The position numbers and the translations under genes are program-made. Shown here one piece after another: positions 22,701-37,231 of a DNA stretch of 64,000 nucleotides (its first letter is position 1; every line of letters starts with the position of its first letter). Source of the DNA: Manihot esculenta. Lineage: Eukaryota > Streptophyta > Magnoliopsida > Malpighiales > Euphorbiaceae. Location of the stretch: NCBI RefSeq assembly GCF_001659605.2, contig NC_035162.2, positions 4,607,248 through 4,671,247 on the forward strand, read 5' to 3'. The notes beneath the pieces were generated by a model. That model was not told the DNA's origin. It did no database searches and was given only the letters and a program-made list of their open reading frames with translations.

Positions 22701-25700
22701 CTTGCCAAGTTGGCTAATTGGATCAATTCAACCACAATTCGCATCTTAATTATAATACGTGCCATTATGGGAAGTGATCTATATTACTAAGTTTCAATTA
22801 CACTATTCCTGAATTAAATTACTATTTTGGTTTCCAAATTTGACAAAATTAGTGAGCAAGTCTTTATATTTTTGCAGATTTTTGAAAAAGGTTTTTTTTT
22901 AAAAATGTTTTTTTATTGATTGTTAATTAGATTTGAGGTTGAGGGAGGGAAAAAAATGATACATGTTTTTTTTTTTATATTTGGATTTTCAATTGAATTT
23001 CATTTTCTACCATTTGGATTTTTATGCCTCATGTTTTACATGGAAACAAATTTGTGTTGAATTTATTTGATTTGCCAACATGAAGGGGCAAATTGACCCC
23101 AATTTATGAATTTGAAATTAATTTGTCCTTACTGCCTATATTAAGGGGCAAATTGACCTTTGTTCCATTAATTAACTATGTTCTCATAAATTGTTGTAGG
23201 ATCTGATGGGCTTATTTAAATATTTTATCTCTTATCTTGATTTTGATTTTTAGCTAACCTCTTCATTTTCTCTATGCAGTTGGAGGTGTGGGCAAAGGAG
23301 AGAGAAGCTACTGGATTGAGGGCAAGCTTGAGTACCTTGATGTCTGAAGTCCAACGGCTGAATAAATTGTGTGCAGAGAGGAAAGAGGCTGAAGATTCTT
23401 TGAGAAAGAAGTGGAAGAAAATTGAAGAGTTTGATGCACGCAGATCTGAACTTGAAACCTTATATACTGCTTTGCTGAGAGCCAACATGGTACAGTGTCA
23501 CATTTTTGTAATTATTATTTCTTGTAAGACATAAAGTAGCCATCTTTCTTATGTGGATTTAAGTCTTATTTTGTCAATTGTTAATTCATGCATTGTTAGA
23601 AATATTAAAATAGCCTGGTATGTCAAATTTACTGTTGGAGGTGAATTTTCTGAAATTTATGGGAGTGTATATATGTTGGTATGCAACATGAATGAACTAA
23701 GTATATGCATAAGTTGCAGTTTTATTGTCACTATTGACACCTATTAAATGGGAAGCATACTAGAGAATATGTCCTTTTTCAAAATGGTCATTGCCTAACA
23801 TTCTAGATATTAATATTCAAAATGTGGCAGGAAAGTCAAATGAGATGAGAAAGCTGATCGAATACAATATTTTGAGTAGTTCTTTTACGCTCATCGGGTT
23901 TCGTATGTCATTGAATTCTCTGGAAGTGAACAAACACATAGGAAATTGTGGTCACATAGCCCTTTTTTCAGACAATAATTGATCTATGTTCCTCAATGAT
24001 GAATATATGCATTTGGCATGTATTTTCTTTAAGTTTACTCTGTTTTGAGTCCATATAAACTCTATGGAACATTGGAATATGCAGTCAACTGGGAAATCAG
24101 CTACTTTTATGGTGCTTTCATTTGCCTTGTAGGATGCTGCTGCATTTTGGAATCAGCAGCCATTGGCTGCAAGGGAATATGCATCAAGTACTATAATTCC
24201 AGCTTGTACAGTTGTTGCAGATATTGCAAACAATGCGAAAGATCTTATTGAGAAAGAAGTTAATGCCTTCTCTCAGAGTCCTGATAATAGCCTTTACATG
24301 CTTCCTTCAACCCCTCAGGTTTGTAAAACTTCAGCAGTTTGGTTTGTTGTCCCATCCTAATAGACACGCATTTAGTGTGTCCCGGGGTAAACTATAGTTT
24401 TCTCTTTAAACTGTTGAATCTTCATTTAATTGATGAATAAATCATAATCCCTCTAGTATGTTCTTTGTCATTATGGATACTTGTTTGTGTTGCTTGTTTC
24501 AGTATGATGTTAATGTCAATAAGATATTCATGTTCTTTGTTTTTAAATATTAAATCAGGCACTTTTGGAGTCCATGGGTTCTAGTGGATCTACAGGACCT
24601 GAAGCACTGGCTGCTGCAGAGAAAAATGCTGCTTTATTGACTGCAAGAGCTGGTGCTAGAGATCCATCAGCAATTCCATCCATATGTCGTGTATCTGCTG
24701 CTCTTCAGTATCCTAGTGGTGAGTTCTTCTTCATCCTTGTGATCCCAGAGGCATGACTATCTTTTGGTATTGCTTTTTGGTAGCATGTTAGTTTCCATCA
24801 AAATACTAATTTATTAAGACTTGATTATTTTGAAGCTATAGCTTCATCATTCACTGGAATTGAAATATCAGCAAGATTGGGTCACATTTTATTTTGTGAA
24901 CAAATTGTTGGGGAATACTCATTGAAAAGTTTTTGGCGTCCTAATAAAGCCTTGGAAGATTGGCACAGGTTTGGATTTTATTGATCTGGATGCCCATAAT
25001 CTTCATGAAACTTTGGTTGATTTTTAAGTCAATTTGGATTGTGGAATACTCCTAGTGCACAACGCATGCAATTGCCATCAGTAAACCTCACTCCAAACTC
25101 AATGTGCAAATGCCATTGCATGCATGGCAATTAAAGACTCGATTGTTACAATGGTGCTGCCCTGCCTTGTGCTGTGTGCAACATTAACATAGCAGCAGTG
25201 ATGGCAACCTCTTCAGGAGTCTTGGTCTTCTTATGGAACAACACCCAATATCCAAAACATTAACATAGCAGCAGAGATGGCAACCTCTTTAGCAGTGTTG
25301 AAACCTGAATTCTCATCAAGGAAAGCCAAAGAGGTGGAGGAGGAGTTCTCAAGAATATGGGCAGGGATGGGTGTGAAAGATGACAGAATGGTTGAGGGAG
25401 GAGGACAGGGAAAGGGCAGAGAGTTGCAATTTACTGATAAAATTTTCACTATTTGTTGAGTTTGAAAATTATGTGACAGGAAGAGAGAAGGGGAAGAGAA
25501 ACAGAAATGGGTGGAGCGCAAGAGATAATATTGGATTAGACCTTCTTTAACAGAGTTGACTAACAGTAAAAAAATGAAAATTTGGACATAGAGACTACTT
25601 AGTAAGCAAAACAAATGATGGTATTTTGAATGTAATTTTCAAAATCCAAGAATGAAAGAAGAATAATGCAAGCCCCATGGACCTCTGAGTAATTCATCCT

Positions 25701-27005
25701 AAAATATTTTTCTCAGAAACAAGTTATTATCTGCAAATAAAACAAAATTGTAATTGCTGTATATAGCATTTTTATTTGCATATTATTGTATTCCAATTGA
25801 ATGATTTGTCATTTCAATCAGGTTTGGAGGGTTTTGATGCGGGTTTGGCATCAGTATTGGAGTCTCTGGAGTTCTGTTTGAAACTTCGTGGCTCTGAGGC
25901 TAGTGTATTGGAGGACTTGTCAAAGGCAATCAATCTTGTCCATATACGACAGGATCTTGTTGAAAGTGGTCATGCATTTTTGAACCATGCATACCGTTCT
26001 CAACAAGAATATGAAAGGTAAAACTGAATGTGGTCAAATATACATGCATATATTTATATACATTATCATGTGATTTATTTGTTATTACAAATTTCTGCTT
26101 TGCTGCAACCCTCTGTTTCCCTTTGTTAACTTGGGGCTATTCTAAGTTGTCTCACATAATTTTTTACTTTTAAAAATTTTTCCTGTTAGTTAAACTTCTG
26201 CTAAGTTTGCTAAGCTTAATAGTTGTTTATTATGCCATACAGGAGTACTAGTTTTTGTCTGAGTTTGGCCTCTGAGCAAGAAAAAATTGTCACAGAGAAA
26301 TGGTTGCCTGAACTTAAAGCAGCAGTTTTGAATGCTGAGAAGTGCTTGGAAGACTGCAAATATGTGAGAACTTTGGTGAGTAAACGCTGTAATCAAATGA
26401 TGCAAGTATAGATGAGTCTGGGGTGGGCATGAACATAAAGTTATTTTATATGTTAGTCATGATATTTAAGTTGGTTCTAAGCTAAATTTATTCTTTACTA
26501 TTGATTCTATGAGAATTTTTATGAAAGAATTTCATTTGCTTCTCTTCAATCAAAGGGTTATATACCCTTTTAGATGAGGGAAAAAGGCAGGTTTCTATCC
26601 CTTTTTTTTTGGAAGATAAATCTAAAGTAATACAATTTAGGTGCATCTTATTACTTGCATACTACCTGTTGCTGTATGTTTTCAAGTTTAGCTTAGTGGC
26701 AAGTTCTTTATATCTCCACACCCTTTTATGCAATGTCATTTATATATGTATATATATTTTTACAAAGTTAGCATTGCTGTGTTTTGGTGGTTAAGGAACA
26801 TAATTATATTATTTTCACTATTGCTTTATTCATTTCTGAGTTTAGTTATCGAGCCTTTTGATGCCTTTAAATGCAGCTTGATGAGTGGTGGGAGCAACCA
26901 GCATCTACTGCCGTTGACTGGGTTACTGTTGATGGGCAAAATGTTGTTGCTTGGCATAATCATGTCAAGCAACTTCTTGCTTTTTATGATAAAGAACTCT
27001 TGTGA
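19745..27005 (+). CDS. AUG5: Augmin complex subunit 5 (HAUS5-like)
   Basis: A subunit of the eight-protein augmin complex, which brings gamma-tubulin ring complexes to existing microtubules for branching nucleation in the spindle, phragmoplast and cortex. Ten exons with GT-AG borders: 19745-20253, 20973-21515, 21917-22058, 22416-22592, 23280-23489, 24133-24318, 24559-24718, 25822-26017, 26243-26375 and 26877-27005. They give 794 residues, very close to the family size I recall. The N-terminus ([18 protein letters not shown], then [20 protein letters not shown]) is the conserved calponin-homology-like head. Charged heptad-rich segments at about 112-200 and 458-527 are coiled coils. The C-terminus ([20 protein letters not shown]) is typical. 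Intron 4 carries a terminal-inverted-repeat element and intron 7 carries a duplicated coding-like patch. The frame through all exons is intact. Confidence 0.95.
22620..23175. mobile_element. Terminal-inverted-repeat DNA transposon in AUG5 intron 4
   Basis: The left arm (TTAATTAATGGAATAAGGTC, then CAAATTTCCCCTCAAATCGG) is matched by the inverted right arm (TTAATTAATGGAACAAAGGT, then CAATTTGCCCCTTAATATAG). Similarity continues for about 130 bases, through an AATTAGGTCCAGTTTGCC / AATTGGGGTCAATTTGCC segment. The whole element is about 556 bases and has no ORF. The long arms and lack of coding capacity fit a non-autonomous Mutator-like or foldback element. The target duplication is masked by the AT-rich palindromic ends. 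Confidence 0.6.
25181..25293. repeat. Direct repeat in AUG5 intron 7
   Basis: Two copies of about 37 bases (25181-25217 and 25257-25293), both containing ACATTAACATAGCAGCAG followed by GATGGCAACCTCTT, lie 76 bases apart. They are within a GC-richer patch (about 25040-25450) inside the 1.1-kb intron 7. Confidence 0.8.
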
Positions 27006-28540
27006 ATAAGATCTGAATATCAGCGTTACAAAAATCTTCTTATACTTGTCTCAGTTGCCCATATATTTTTGCCACGATTGTGCCAATGTGTAAAATTATC
27101 TGCCGCTCGGATATACTTGGCAATGCAAGTAAGGACAACTTGAAGGTTATTTTTCAATGACAACTTAGGAGGTTACTTTTCAATGATAACTTGGAGGTCA
27201 TTTTTCAATTTGGTATACAGGACGCAGAGGTGGTTGGATGTTAGGCATTTTCCAGTTTGGGATGTAAAGCATCAGCTGTTGTTAGAAGGTGGAGATGAGG
27301 TAATTTTATCCAATGATTGAATTTGAAGTGTTCTACAATTGTTTGGTTTTATTTTTGTGTACAGAATTGTTCATAATAATTTTCTAGTATGATAGGTCGA
27401 AAGTTGTGTTGGGTGGTGAGGGGGTTTCTCATGCATTGTTGTTTGCAAGTTTGAGGCATTTGAAAAATTGCCCATCAAAGGGTTGTAATCTGCAATTTGT
27501 ATTTGTAGCTTAATTGACATTGTTTAATCTAACCGAAAGTTGCAACTGTAGTGTTTATCAAAAACTTCCCATGATGCCTTTCAAGAGGTCAAGGTCAAAT
27601 TCTAATAACACTCGCTCCTTTCTGATTAAAGAATAAATAGAACATAAATGCATTTAAAGCATATATGTTCAAGTGTGGGCACCTCTTTTCACTTGTTTTT
27701 TTCTCCTTGCCAACTTTTTTTCCAGCCATGATCTGGGAGAAGCTGGAAAAAAAAAAAAAAAAAGCTAGAGAAGCCAAATTTGCATTGATTAATTATATTT
27801 AAGGCTGATATTATGCTTAATGATTTAGAAATAGGTTGGAGCATAGATGCCTTTGTTTTAAAACAATAAAACAAATTGGAGCTTGTAGTAAATAAACATG
27901 AGTAGATTCATATTATTAGATAAATAAAAATAATGACAAAAAAGAGAAACAAGTCCTGTCAATATAATCAAAAGAATACTGAAAAAAATTAATATTTGAT
28001 AAATCGGAATACAATGCAATATAAGTAATTTACTTTTTACTAATAAAGTAGCTTAAAGAGAAAGGTGATGTTTATTAGTACTATGATTAATTCTAAGTTG
28101 GGTGTAAATGTTCTTTTTCTTTTTGTTTTTTTTTTTTAAAGAATATGGGAAATATATTCATGAGTAATTAATTTCAATCATAAAGATGGATCCAAGGAGG
28201 GAAATCTGGAGAAATTCCAATAGATACTGTGAAGTTTTCCTATATACTTGCTGTTCGTGCAAAAAAAATAAATAGGAGTCCACAATAAAATAAAATAAAA
28301 TAAAAAACAATAACAACGAAATGATTTCATTTTATACACCTCAATTATAATTTATTTATTTTATAATTTAATATGTTCTAACAATTTAGTTATTGTAAAT
28401 TAAATAAATATAATCAAGTTAGCCTGGAAATAAATATTTTAATTGTACTTTTCATTGTATGAGATATATTTTTGAACTGAATAAATAAATTATTTTAAAA
28501 AACATGAAAACTAATGTATAAGTTTTACGAAATTTGCAAG
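27006..28540. other. AUG5 3' flank and AT-rich spacer
   Basis: 27006-27310 is probably AUG5 3' UTR and flank. It includes a short protein-like open stretch at 27221-27300 ending at a GT. Further on are a 17-base A run (27747-27763) and long AT-rich DNA with AAAAT repeats near 28286-28302. No complete gene was found. Confidence 0.45.
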
Positions 28541-28559
28541 ACTAAATCACATTAACACA

Positions 28560-28792
28560 AAAAAGAAATTAAAACTAAAATTATAGAGTCTATCTTGAAG
28601 GAGGAATTTACGGCTAGCGGAAAGCTGACAAGTAAACGAAGAGCACAAACCTCATAATGTCGTCCGTGAAGAATAGACATAAGAAGTGCTTTCAACTGCT
28701 TATACACGCCCGTGAACTGCATTAAGATGACCATGAACACCCAGACGAAGCTGTCTCTTTACAACAGTAATTAATTCCTTCTGTGTCTCCAT
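28560..28792 (-). pseudogene. Unidentified coding-like fragment with a frame break
   Basis: On the minus strand an ATG at 28792 opens METQKELITVVKRQLRLGVH and continues HGHLNAVHGRV to a stop at about 28700. One base off, the next frame continues without a stop as YKQLKALLMSILHGRHYEVC and ALRLLVSFPLAVNSSF. Composition is clearly GC-richer than the flanking AT-rich DNA. This looks like a short exon or gene broken by one indel. I do not recognise the family. Confidence 0.25.
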
Positions 28793-28799
28793 CACAATG

Positions 28800-29690
28800 T
28801 CCCCCTTTTCTTACCCTCGATTCAAGGGAGCCACCTAAGACTTCGTACTCTATTTGCTGTCTTTAATTTTTTATTTTTTAAGGATTATATTCCCTTGCTC
28901 AATTATGGAGATAAACTTCACATCTTCAACTGCATGTGCATGTGTAGAAAGGAGAAGGACAACAACTCAGATGCTTTGAAGTTTGAACTTTCACTACAGA
29001 ATTCGCATTTGGACTCGTCTGTCCAAGATAAATATGAACATATAATTTCATTATTAAAGAAAGAAAAATATAAATATAAATAATAATTTTTGTTGATGAT
29101 AGATATTATGAGAAAATAATTTAATTATATAATAATATCAAATAATGAAGACTAAAGGTGAAATATATTCTTAAATTATATGTGCCCATATGGACATATA
29201 GAAACAAACAAACTTATCACCTCATCATCACATGAAGCTCAAATCATGGGTTTTCATAACAAAGCAGCAATTGACAGTCTTCTTGGAGTGTGAAATCTGG
29301 TAGCTTCTACAGACATTATTAAATATCATATGGCATCTTAAAAAATTAAATAACCCCACGAAAAAGAAAGGTTCTACCTTTTTTTCTCTTGAAGTGAAAT
29401 TACGTTAGCCCATCAAACAAACCACATTCCCAAAATGGTGGCTATCGTCAGCCAGACACAGAGTCTCGCGTACACGAAACTTGTGGCTGCTCTTACAGGT
29501 CTCGTGAACCAACAGGATCCCAACTATTGCCGCCGACCGATCCGTTCGTAATTTTACGCCAACTAAAGAACAAACTCGATGAATGAATGATGCTAAATTA
29601 GGGCCTCTCTCCTTATCTACTTCTTCATCCCAATTTTTTTTACCTTCTTTTGAGCTGTTGGCTGGTAGGAAAGTGAACTCTCATTTACTG
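28800..29690. other. Intergenic spacer, no gene seen
   Basis: Mixed AT-rich sequence with no recognisable coding region on either strand. The right end (about 29400-29690) has higher GC and is the distal promoter of the Ole e 1-like gene. Confidence 0.4.
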
Positions 29691-29753
29691 CTGCTAGTTT
29701 GCAGTTCACTGGTTTTTTCATGAATGACATAAAGAGCCCTTCATGCTTCTGCC

Positions 29754-29760
29754 TATATAA
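29754..29760 (+). promoter_or_regulatory. TATA box of the Ole e 1-like gene
   Basis: TATATAA in CCTATATAAAAAGCC lies 168 bases before the ATG at 29922. Spacing and context are those of a strong plant TATA promoter. Confidence 0.6.
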
Positions 29761-29921
29761 AAAGCCTATAAGCCTTTATTTATGCCTTGAACAACTAGAT
29801 GAAATTATAGCAAGGGCATTGTTTTTTAGCAGAGAACAACTGCAAACTGATTTAGATGCCTACCCATTAACTTTTATTCTGTTATAATTCAAGAAAGAGA
29901 TAGAGAGAGAAGACTCCTACA

Positions 29922-31114
29922 ATGCCTTCCTTTTTCATCGTATTCCTTCTCTGTTTCGCATTTATTAATAATCTCTCTGAGGCTAGCCACCACAGGAAAC
30001 TTCCCTCTGCAGTTGTTGTTGGTACAGTTTATTGTGACACATGTTTCCAAGAGGATTTCTCAAAGAACAGCCACTTCATTTCAGGTTATTCATCTAAACA
30101 ACTTGTATCAACTTCCCCCGATTCCCAGTATCCACTTGCTCTTTTCTTGGTTCTGTTTTTTCAGTTTCTGTAATATTCTTCTCTGGGTTGATTCTGTGCG
30201 CAGGAGCATCTGTTTCAGTGGAATGCAAAGATGAGAATTCGAAACCAAGCTTTCGCAGAGAAGTGAAAACAGATGAGCATGGAGAGTTCAAAGTTCACTT
30301 GCCTTTCTCAGTTAGTAAACATGTAAGGAAAATCAAGAGATGCTCAGTGAAATTGTTAAGCAGCAGTGAGCCATATTGTGCAGTGGCTTCAACAGCAACT
30401 TCGTCATCTCTGCGTCTCAAGTCAAGAAAGGAAGGAATACACATCTTCTCAGCAGGATTTTTCAGTTTCAAGCCTCAGAAGCAACCCAACCTCTGCAACC
30501 AAAAACCAAGCATCCAAACTTCCAGGGAATTTAATGCCCAAAAAACCTCAACGTCTTCTATCCCTTCTTTTGGTGACCCAGCATTTCCACCTCCACTTCA
30601 AGACCCTGCTGTCCCTGATCTCCCTCCACTTCCTTTACTTCCAAAGCTGCCACCATTACCAGAACTCCCTCCTCTCCCACCTCTTCCAGGACTACCGAAC
30701 ATTCCATTTCCGCCAGTGCCATCTCCGCCGGTGCCTGGAAAGACCACCACAAACCCAAAAGCTTATACCGAGTCTTTGAAGAGTGCACAAGCGTTAGATC
30801 AGAAAGAAGTAAACCCTGACTTTTTCTTCCCCACACCGCCCCTTTTTCCTCCAAACCCTTTTCAGCCACCTCCAGTACTTCCTCCAAACCCACTTCAACC
30901 ACCTCCATTATTCCCTCCATTGCTTCCCCCTAACCCATTCCAGCCTCCTCCAGCTCCATTGATTCCTTTACCTCCAATTCCTGGCCTCACTCCACCCCCA
31001 CCACCACCTACCTTCCCATTTCCTCCTCTCCCTCCTTTCCCATTTCCCCCTTCACCTCCTCGTGTCCCAGGAATCCCCCCTGCTTCTTCAACTTCCCAGA
31101 AAACTTCTCCTTGA
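29922..31114 (+). CDS. Secreted pollen Ole e 1 / extensin-like proline-rich protein
   Basis: A predicted cell-wall protein. Two exons: 29922-30084 and 30204-31114 (GT-AG intron), 357 residues. Residues 1-21 are a signal peptide (MPSFFIVFLLCFAFINNLSEA). An Ole e 1 domain follows at about 28-125, with VVVGTVYCDTCF (Cys38, Cys41), GASVSVECKDE, TDEHGEFKVHLPFS, RCSVKLLSSSEPYC and a beta-rich end. A long Pro-rich tail runs from about residue 175 to the end, with repeats such as PPLPPLPGLP and NPFQPPP but few Ser-Pro4 blocks, so it is more PRP-like than a classical extensin. Similar fusions are annotated in Arabidopsis as Ole e 1 allergen and extensin family proteins. The minus-strand Glu/Gly-rich ORFs across the tail are shadows of the Pro codons. 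Confidence 0.88.
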
Positions 31115-32149
31115 CTGAACACTATCTATCATAATTATCCAATATTGTCACTAAATTTTCTTCTTTCTGCATTGTTTTATCCTGTCTAGAAAATTATATA
31201 TGATACAGTAATGGGATTGGCATAATAGGATCGATATTTACTAGTGTTTTGTTGTTAATAAGGGTGAAAGAGCATGAGATTATTGTATATCTAGAATAAA
31301 ATAAGGTTCTTATAATCTGCTTCGTGGTTTTTCATATATGTCCTTGTGTAAATCCTCCTATAGTTGATCTGATATGAAATGTTCCAGATTAGCTTCTTTT
31401 CGTAATGAAAATATTCTTGAAAGTTAGAATAAAAAAAGAATAGCATGGTCGAGTCACATGGTTTCAGTTTTGCACCTCATGTCGCTTTCTGACTTTGTAA
31501 ATATATTGGTAATAAACGCCCAAAGGCCCATGTACAGACAGCTATAGATTATAACCAAAATAGCTTAACAAACGGCCCTAAAAGCTATTGGTATTGGTAC
31601 AGCAAACCACCTAGCCCTAAGAAAAAACCCAAGCTCAACAATGAGTGAAACCATATCTTTGGCAGATGCTCCGACCCAGGATACAACACCCGTTTCTGCA
31701 AGGCAGAAACCTCGCCAAAACTGCTTTGAGGAGAAATTGAATGTAAGACCTTTACAAACCATCCTCTGCACAATGATCCGCTTGCATGCTAAAAGAACTA
31801 ACCCCAATTATTATTACGTGTTACAAATTTTAATTAATAATTTGCATAAAAATAAATTTTAAAAGACATTTTATATTTTATATTTTAGCAATTCCATTTA
31901 AATTCAAAAACTTATGAGATTTTTATTCAAAATTTATATATTTTTTAAATACGTAATTATTATGCGATTATTTAAAATTATAATTAATTATAAAAAAATA
32001 TTTCTCTGAAGACAAAACGAAAAAAACTTGCGCCTGATTTAAATGGAAAAAGAAACTACCCAGTAAATGATTAAAATTTATGATTTCGCAAATAAGAAAG
32101 AAAAAAGGCAAACGTTTTGGACTTTAGAGTTAAGAGAATGAAATTGAAA
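31115..32149. other. Ole e 1-like 3' UTR and AT-rich spacer
   Basis: Short 3' UTR (AATAAAATAAGG near 31295), then mainly AT-rich DNA from 31800. A GC-richer stretch at 31560-31800 is open on both strands but shows no recognisable domain. Confidence 0.45.
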
Positions 32150-32580
32150 GGAAAAATTATTATTAGATTTTTAGATTTTTAAAATTTTATTAGTTTATTT
32201 AAATTTTAAAATTATTTTATAATAGTAAATCAAACTAAATCATTAATTACTTTTAATATTTATATTATTTATCTTTATTTATTTTAATTATATATATATA
32301 TATATATTTTAAATGAAAATTAAAAAAATAAAATATAAAATTTCTCAAATTTATTCAGATATATTTAGATGTGAGTGTATATTATTTAGTTTGTATAATT
32401 TTAATTATTTAATTTTTAATAAAAATAAAAATAGATTAAATTTTGATTTTTTTTAATAAAATGGATAAATAGTTTAATTGAAAATTTTATGTACGTTTTT
32501 AATTAATTAATTGAATAATGTTGAAATAAAAGTATATTAGTTAATTTATTAAAAATTTAAAGACTTAATAATAATTCTCC
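32150..32580. mobile_element. Candidate MITE upstream of RPL7a
   Basis: The left end (GGAAAAATTATTATTAGATT) and the inverted right end (GGAGAATTATTATTAAGTCT) agree over about 15 bases and then more loosely for 40-60 bases. The size is about 431 bases, very AT-rich, with an internal TA run near 32290-32310. No convincing target duplication was seen, so the borders are tentative. Confidence 0.4.
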
Positions 32581-32613
32581 TAAAAATATAGGGACTAGAG
32601 CTGTAAAAGACCA

Positions 32614-32713
32614 TTAGGGTTTGCCTCCGCTTTCGCAAAGCAATAAAACCCTGAATAGCTGCCGCTTCTGCTCGTCTTCTTATATCCCTTTCCTCCTACG
32701 ACAGTTAGGGTTT
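32614..32713 (+). promoter_or_regulatory. Telo-box cluster in the RPL7a promoter/leader
   Basis: TTAGGGTTT occurs at 32614-32622 and again at 32705-32713, with AAACCCT on the same strand at 32646-32652. These are interstitial telomere-like motifs known to mark promoters of plant ribosomal protein genes. The second copy lies about 22 bases before the ATG, in the leader. Confidence 0.65.
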
Positions 32714-32734
32714 TCCGGGCACCACTTCTCCCAC

Positions 32735-35279
<2,545 letters not shown>

Positions 35280-35816
35280 GTTTCTTAGGAGGGAGTAGTG
35301 TAAGAGAGTTATAATCAGAAAGGAACTCATGACGATGAATTTTGCATTTTTCATTTGATGCACGGGTTTGGTTTTATGTATTAGTCTGGCATTGATGGAT
35401 TAATTCAGAAATTTGGCCAATTTATCTTGTCTGGATTTGTTGTGGGAGGAGAATGGATATTTGTAGTCGGAAATGCAGAAACCATAATCTTTTTTTTTTT
35501 ATTTGGTTTTTGAGCATAAGATTAGAGGAGGATGATTCACATATAAACAAGATTTGTTATTGAGATGATCAGCAGAGAAACGTCAGCTTTGGCGGGATCT
35601 GCCGTTCGTGGGCGAGGCTGTAGAATTCTCGAAAATTATCCTCGTAGTGTCAAGAGGAATGGGATCTCAAAGCCTTTTCCGGTTCTGCTTTGATTCCCTT
35701 TTACCGTACTACATGTTAACCTGCAATTGGCGAAATTGAAAAAGACTAGACCAGCGAATCAATGAGATAGTTAATCGCTAATTCCATGAAAAAAAAAATT
35801 GAACAAAAGAATTCAA
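35280..35816. other. RPL7a 3' UTR and flank
   Basis: Probable 3' UTR to about 35480, then a short GC-richer segment with a 42-codon open frame starting at about 35565 (MISRETSALAGSAVRGRGC). The frame has no recognisable family and is not called as a gene. Confidence 0.4.
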
Positions 35817-37060
35817 ATGTTTATTATTTTTATATTTATATTTTAAATTTTAAGCAATAAAATTAATTTTTTTATATTTATTTTTATTTTAACTATTTAT
35901 TTTAATTAGTTTTGATTAAAATATTTATAGTTCACGAAAATTAAAATATTTAAATGGTTTATATTTATATATAAAATTTTAAATTTTGAATAATAAAATT
36001 AATTTTTTTTATTTTATGTCGATTATAATTAAAATTGTTTTTTTATAATTAAAAAAATTAAATTGAATTTAAAAAATTATTGAAAATTATGATGTAACCT
36101 CTAAAATTTTATTTAACTAATAAAATAATATTTAAACTATATGTTTTTATTTTAACAATGCTTTTTTTAAATTTTATTATTTAACTTTCACTCTCATTTT
36201 TATACATATATCGTAATTTAATAAAAATTTATAAAAAATTATAATATAAAATATATAATATTTTATTTATTTAATATTATTAATATAAAATATAGTTTTT
36301 TGTCGAATTGATCAATAAATTAATATATATTACAAATTTATGTAATATATATTACAAGTTTGTTTTTTATATGGTTGAATAAAATAAAAATATTAAATAT
36401 TTCAAATAATTTTTATTTTTTTAAAATGGGTATTGAAAATTATTTAGATACACGTTTTATCAACTAAATTTGTGAGTGCAAATATTAAACTTTATAAAAA
36501 AATAAAAAGTAATGATTTTACTTAAAATATATAATATTTTATTTTATTTTATATTATTAATGTAAAATATAATTTTTTATATGTTAAAAATATATAATAA
36601 TTTATAGTGGTGAGTATTTCTTAATATATAATATTTATATACGATATTTTATAAAGTGAAAATTTTATTTATAATAAATGTTTATTTAATATTATATATA
36701 ATAAATATAAAATAAATATACATTTAATATAAAATTTAAATTAAAAAACTATATGTTTATTAATATAAAATTTTAGAGATTATATTATAATTTATCATTA
36801 ATTTTTTCATATTCAATTTATTTCTCTTAATTATAATCATTATAAATTAAAAAATATATATTTTATTATTCAAAATTTAAATTTTAAATATAAATATAAA
36901 TGTTTTAAATTTTTTAAAAATAATTTAATAAGTGAACTAAAAATATTTTTTTTATCAAAACTGATTAAGATAAATAGTTAAAATTAAAATAAACATGAAA
37001 AAATTGATTTTATTGTTTAAATTTTTAAAATTAGAATATAAATATGAAAAGTGATAAATA
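35817..37060. mobile_element. Long-armed foldback / TIR element, AT-rich
   Basis: The two ends are inverted copies of each other over several hundred bases. Left 35817-36150 pairs with right about 36730-37060. Shared stretches include AATAAAATTAATTTTTTTAT, TTTAACTATTTATTTTAATT followed by AGTTTTGAT, TTTTGAATAATAAAAT, GATTATAATTAA, and CCTCTAAAATTTTAT on the left against TCTCTAAAATTTTAT on the inverted right. Indels of 5-25 bases show age. The middle (about 36150-36730) has no ORF. Total length is about 1.24 kb. It fits a non-autonomous DNA transposon with long inverted repeats; the superfamily cannot be told. Confidence 0.65.
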
Positions 37061-37154
37061 TTTTTTTAATAAAAAAAATAGTACTTGAATTTTAATTTTA
37101 TCCTTTTCGTTCTTTTATTTTTTAAAATAAAATAATCAGTTTGAAAAGGTTATT

Positions 37155-37174
37155 CCTACTACTACTACTACTAC

Positions 37175-37231
<57 letters not shown>

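Noticed and set aside
30558..31122. Gly/Glu/Val-rich minus-strand ORFs opposite the Ole e 1-like gene
   Set aside because: Pro codons read on the other strand give long stop-free Gly/Glu-rich frames; the sense frame has the signal peptide and domain.
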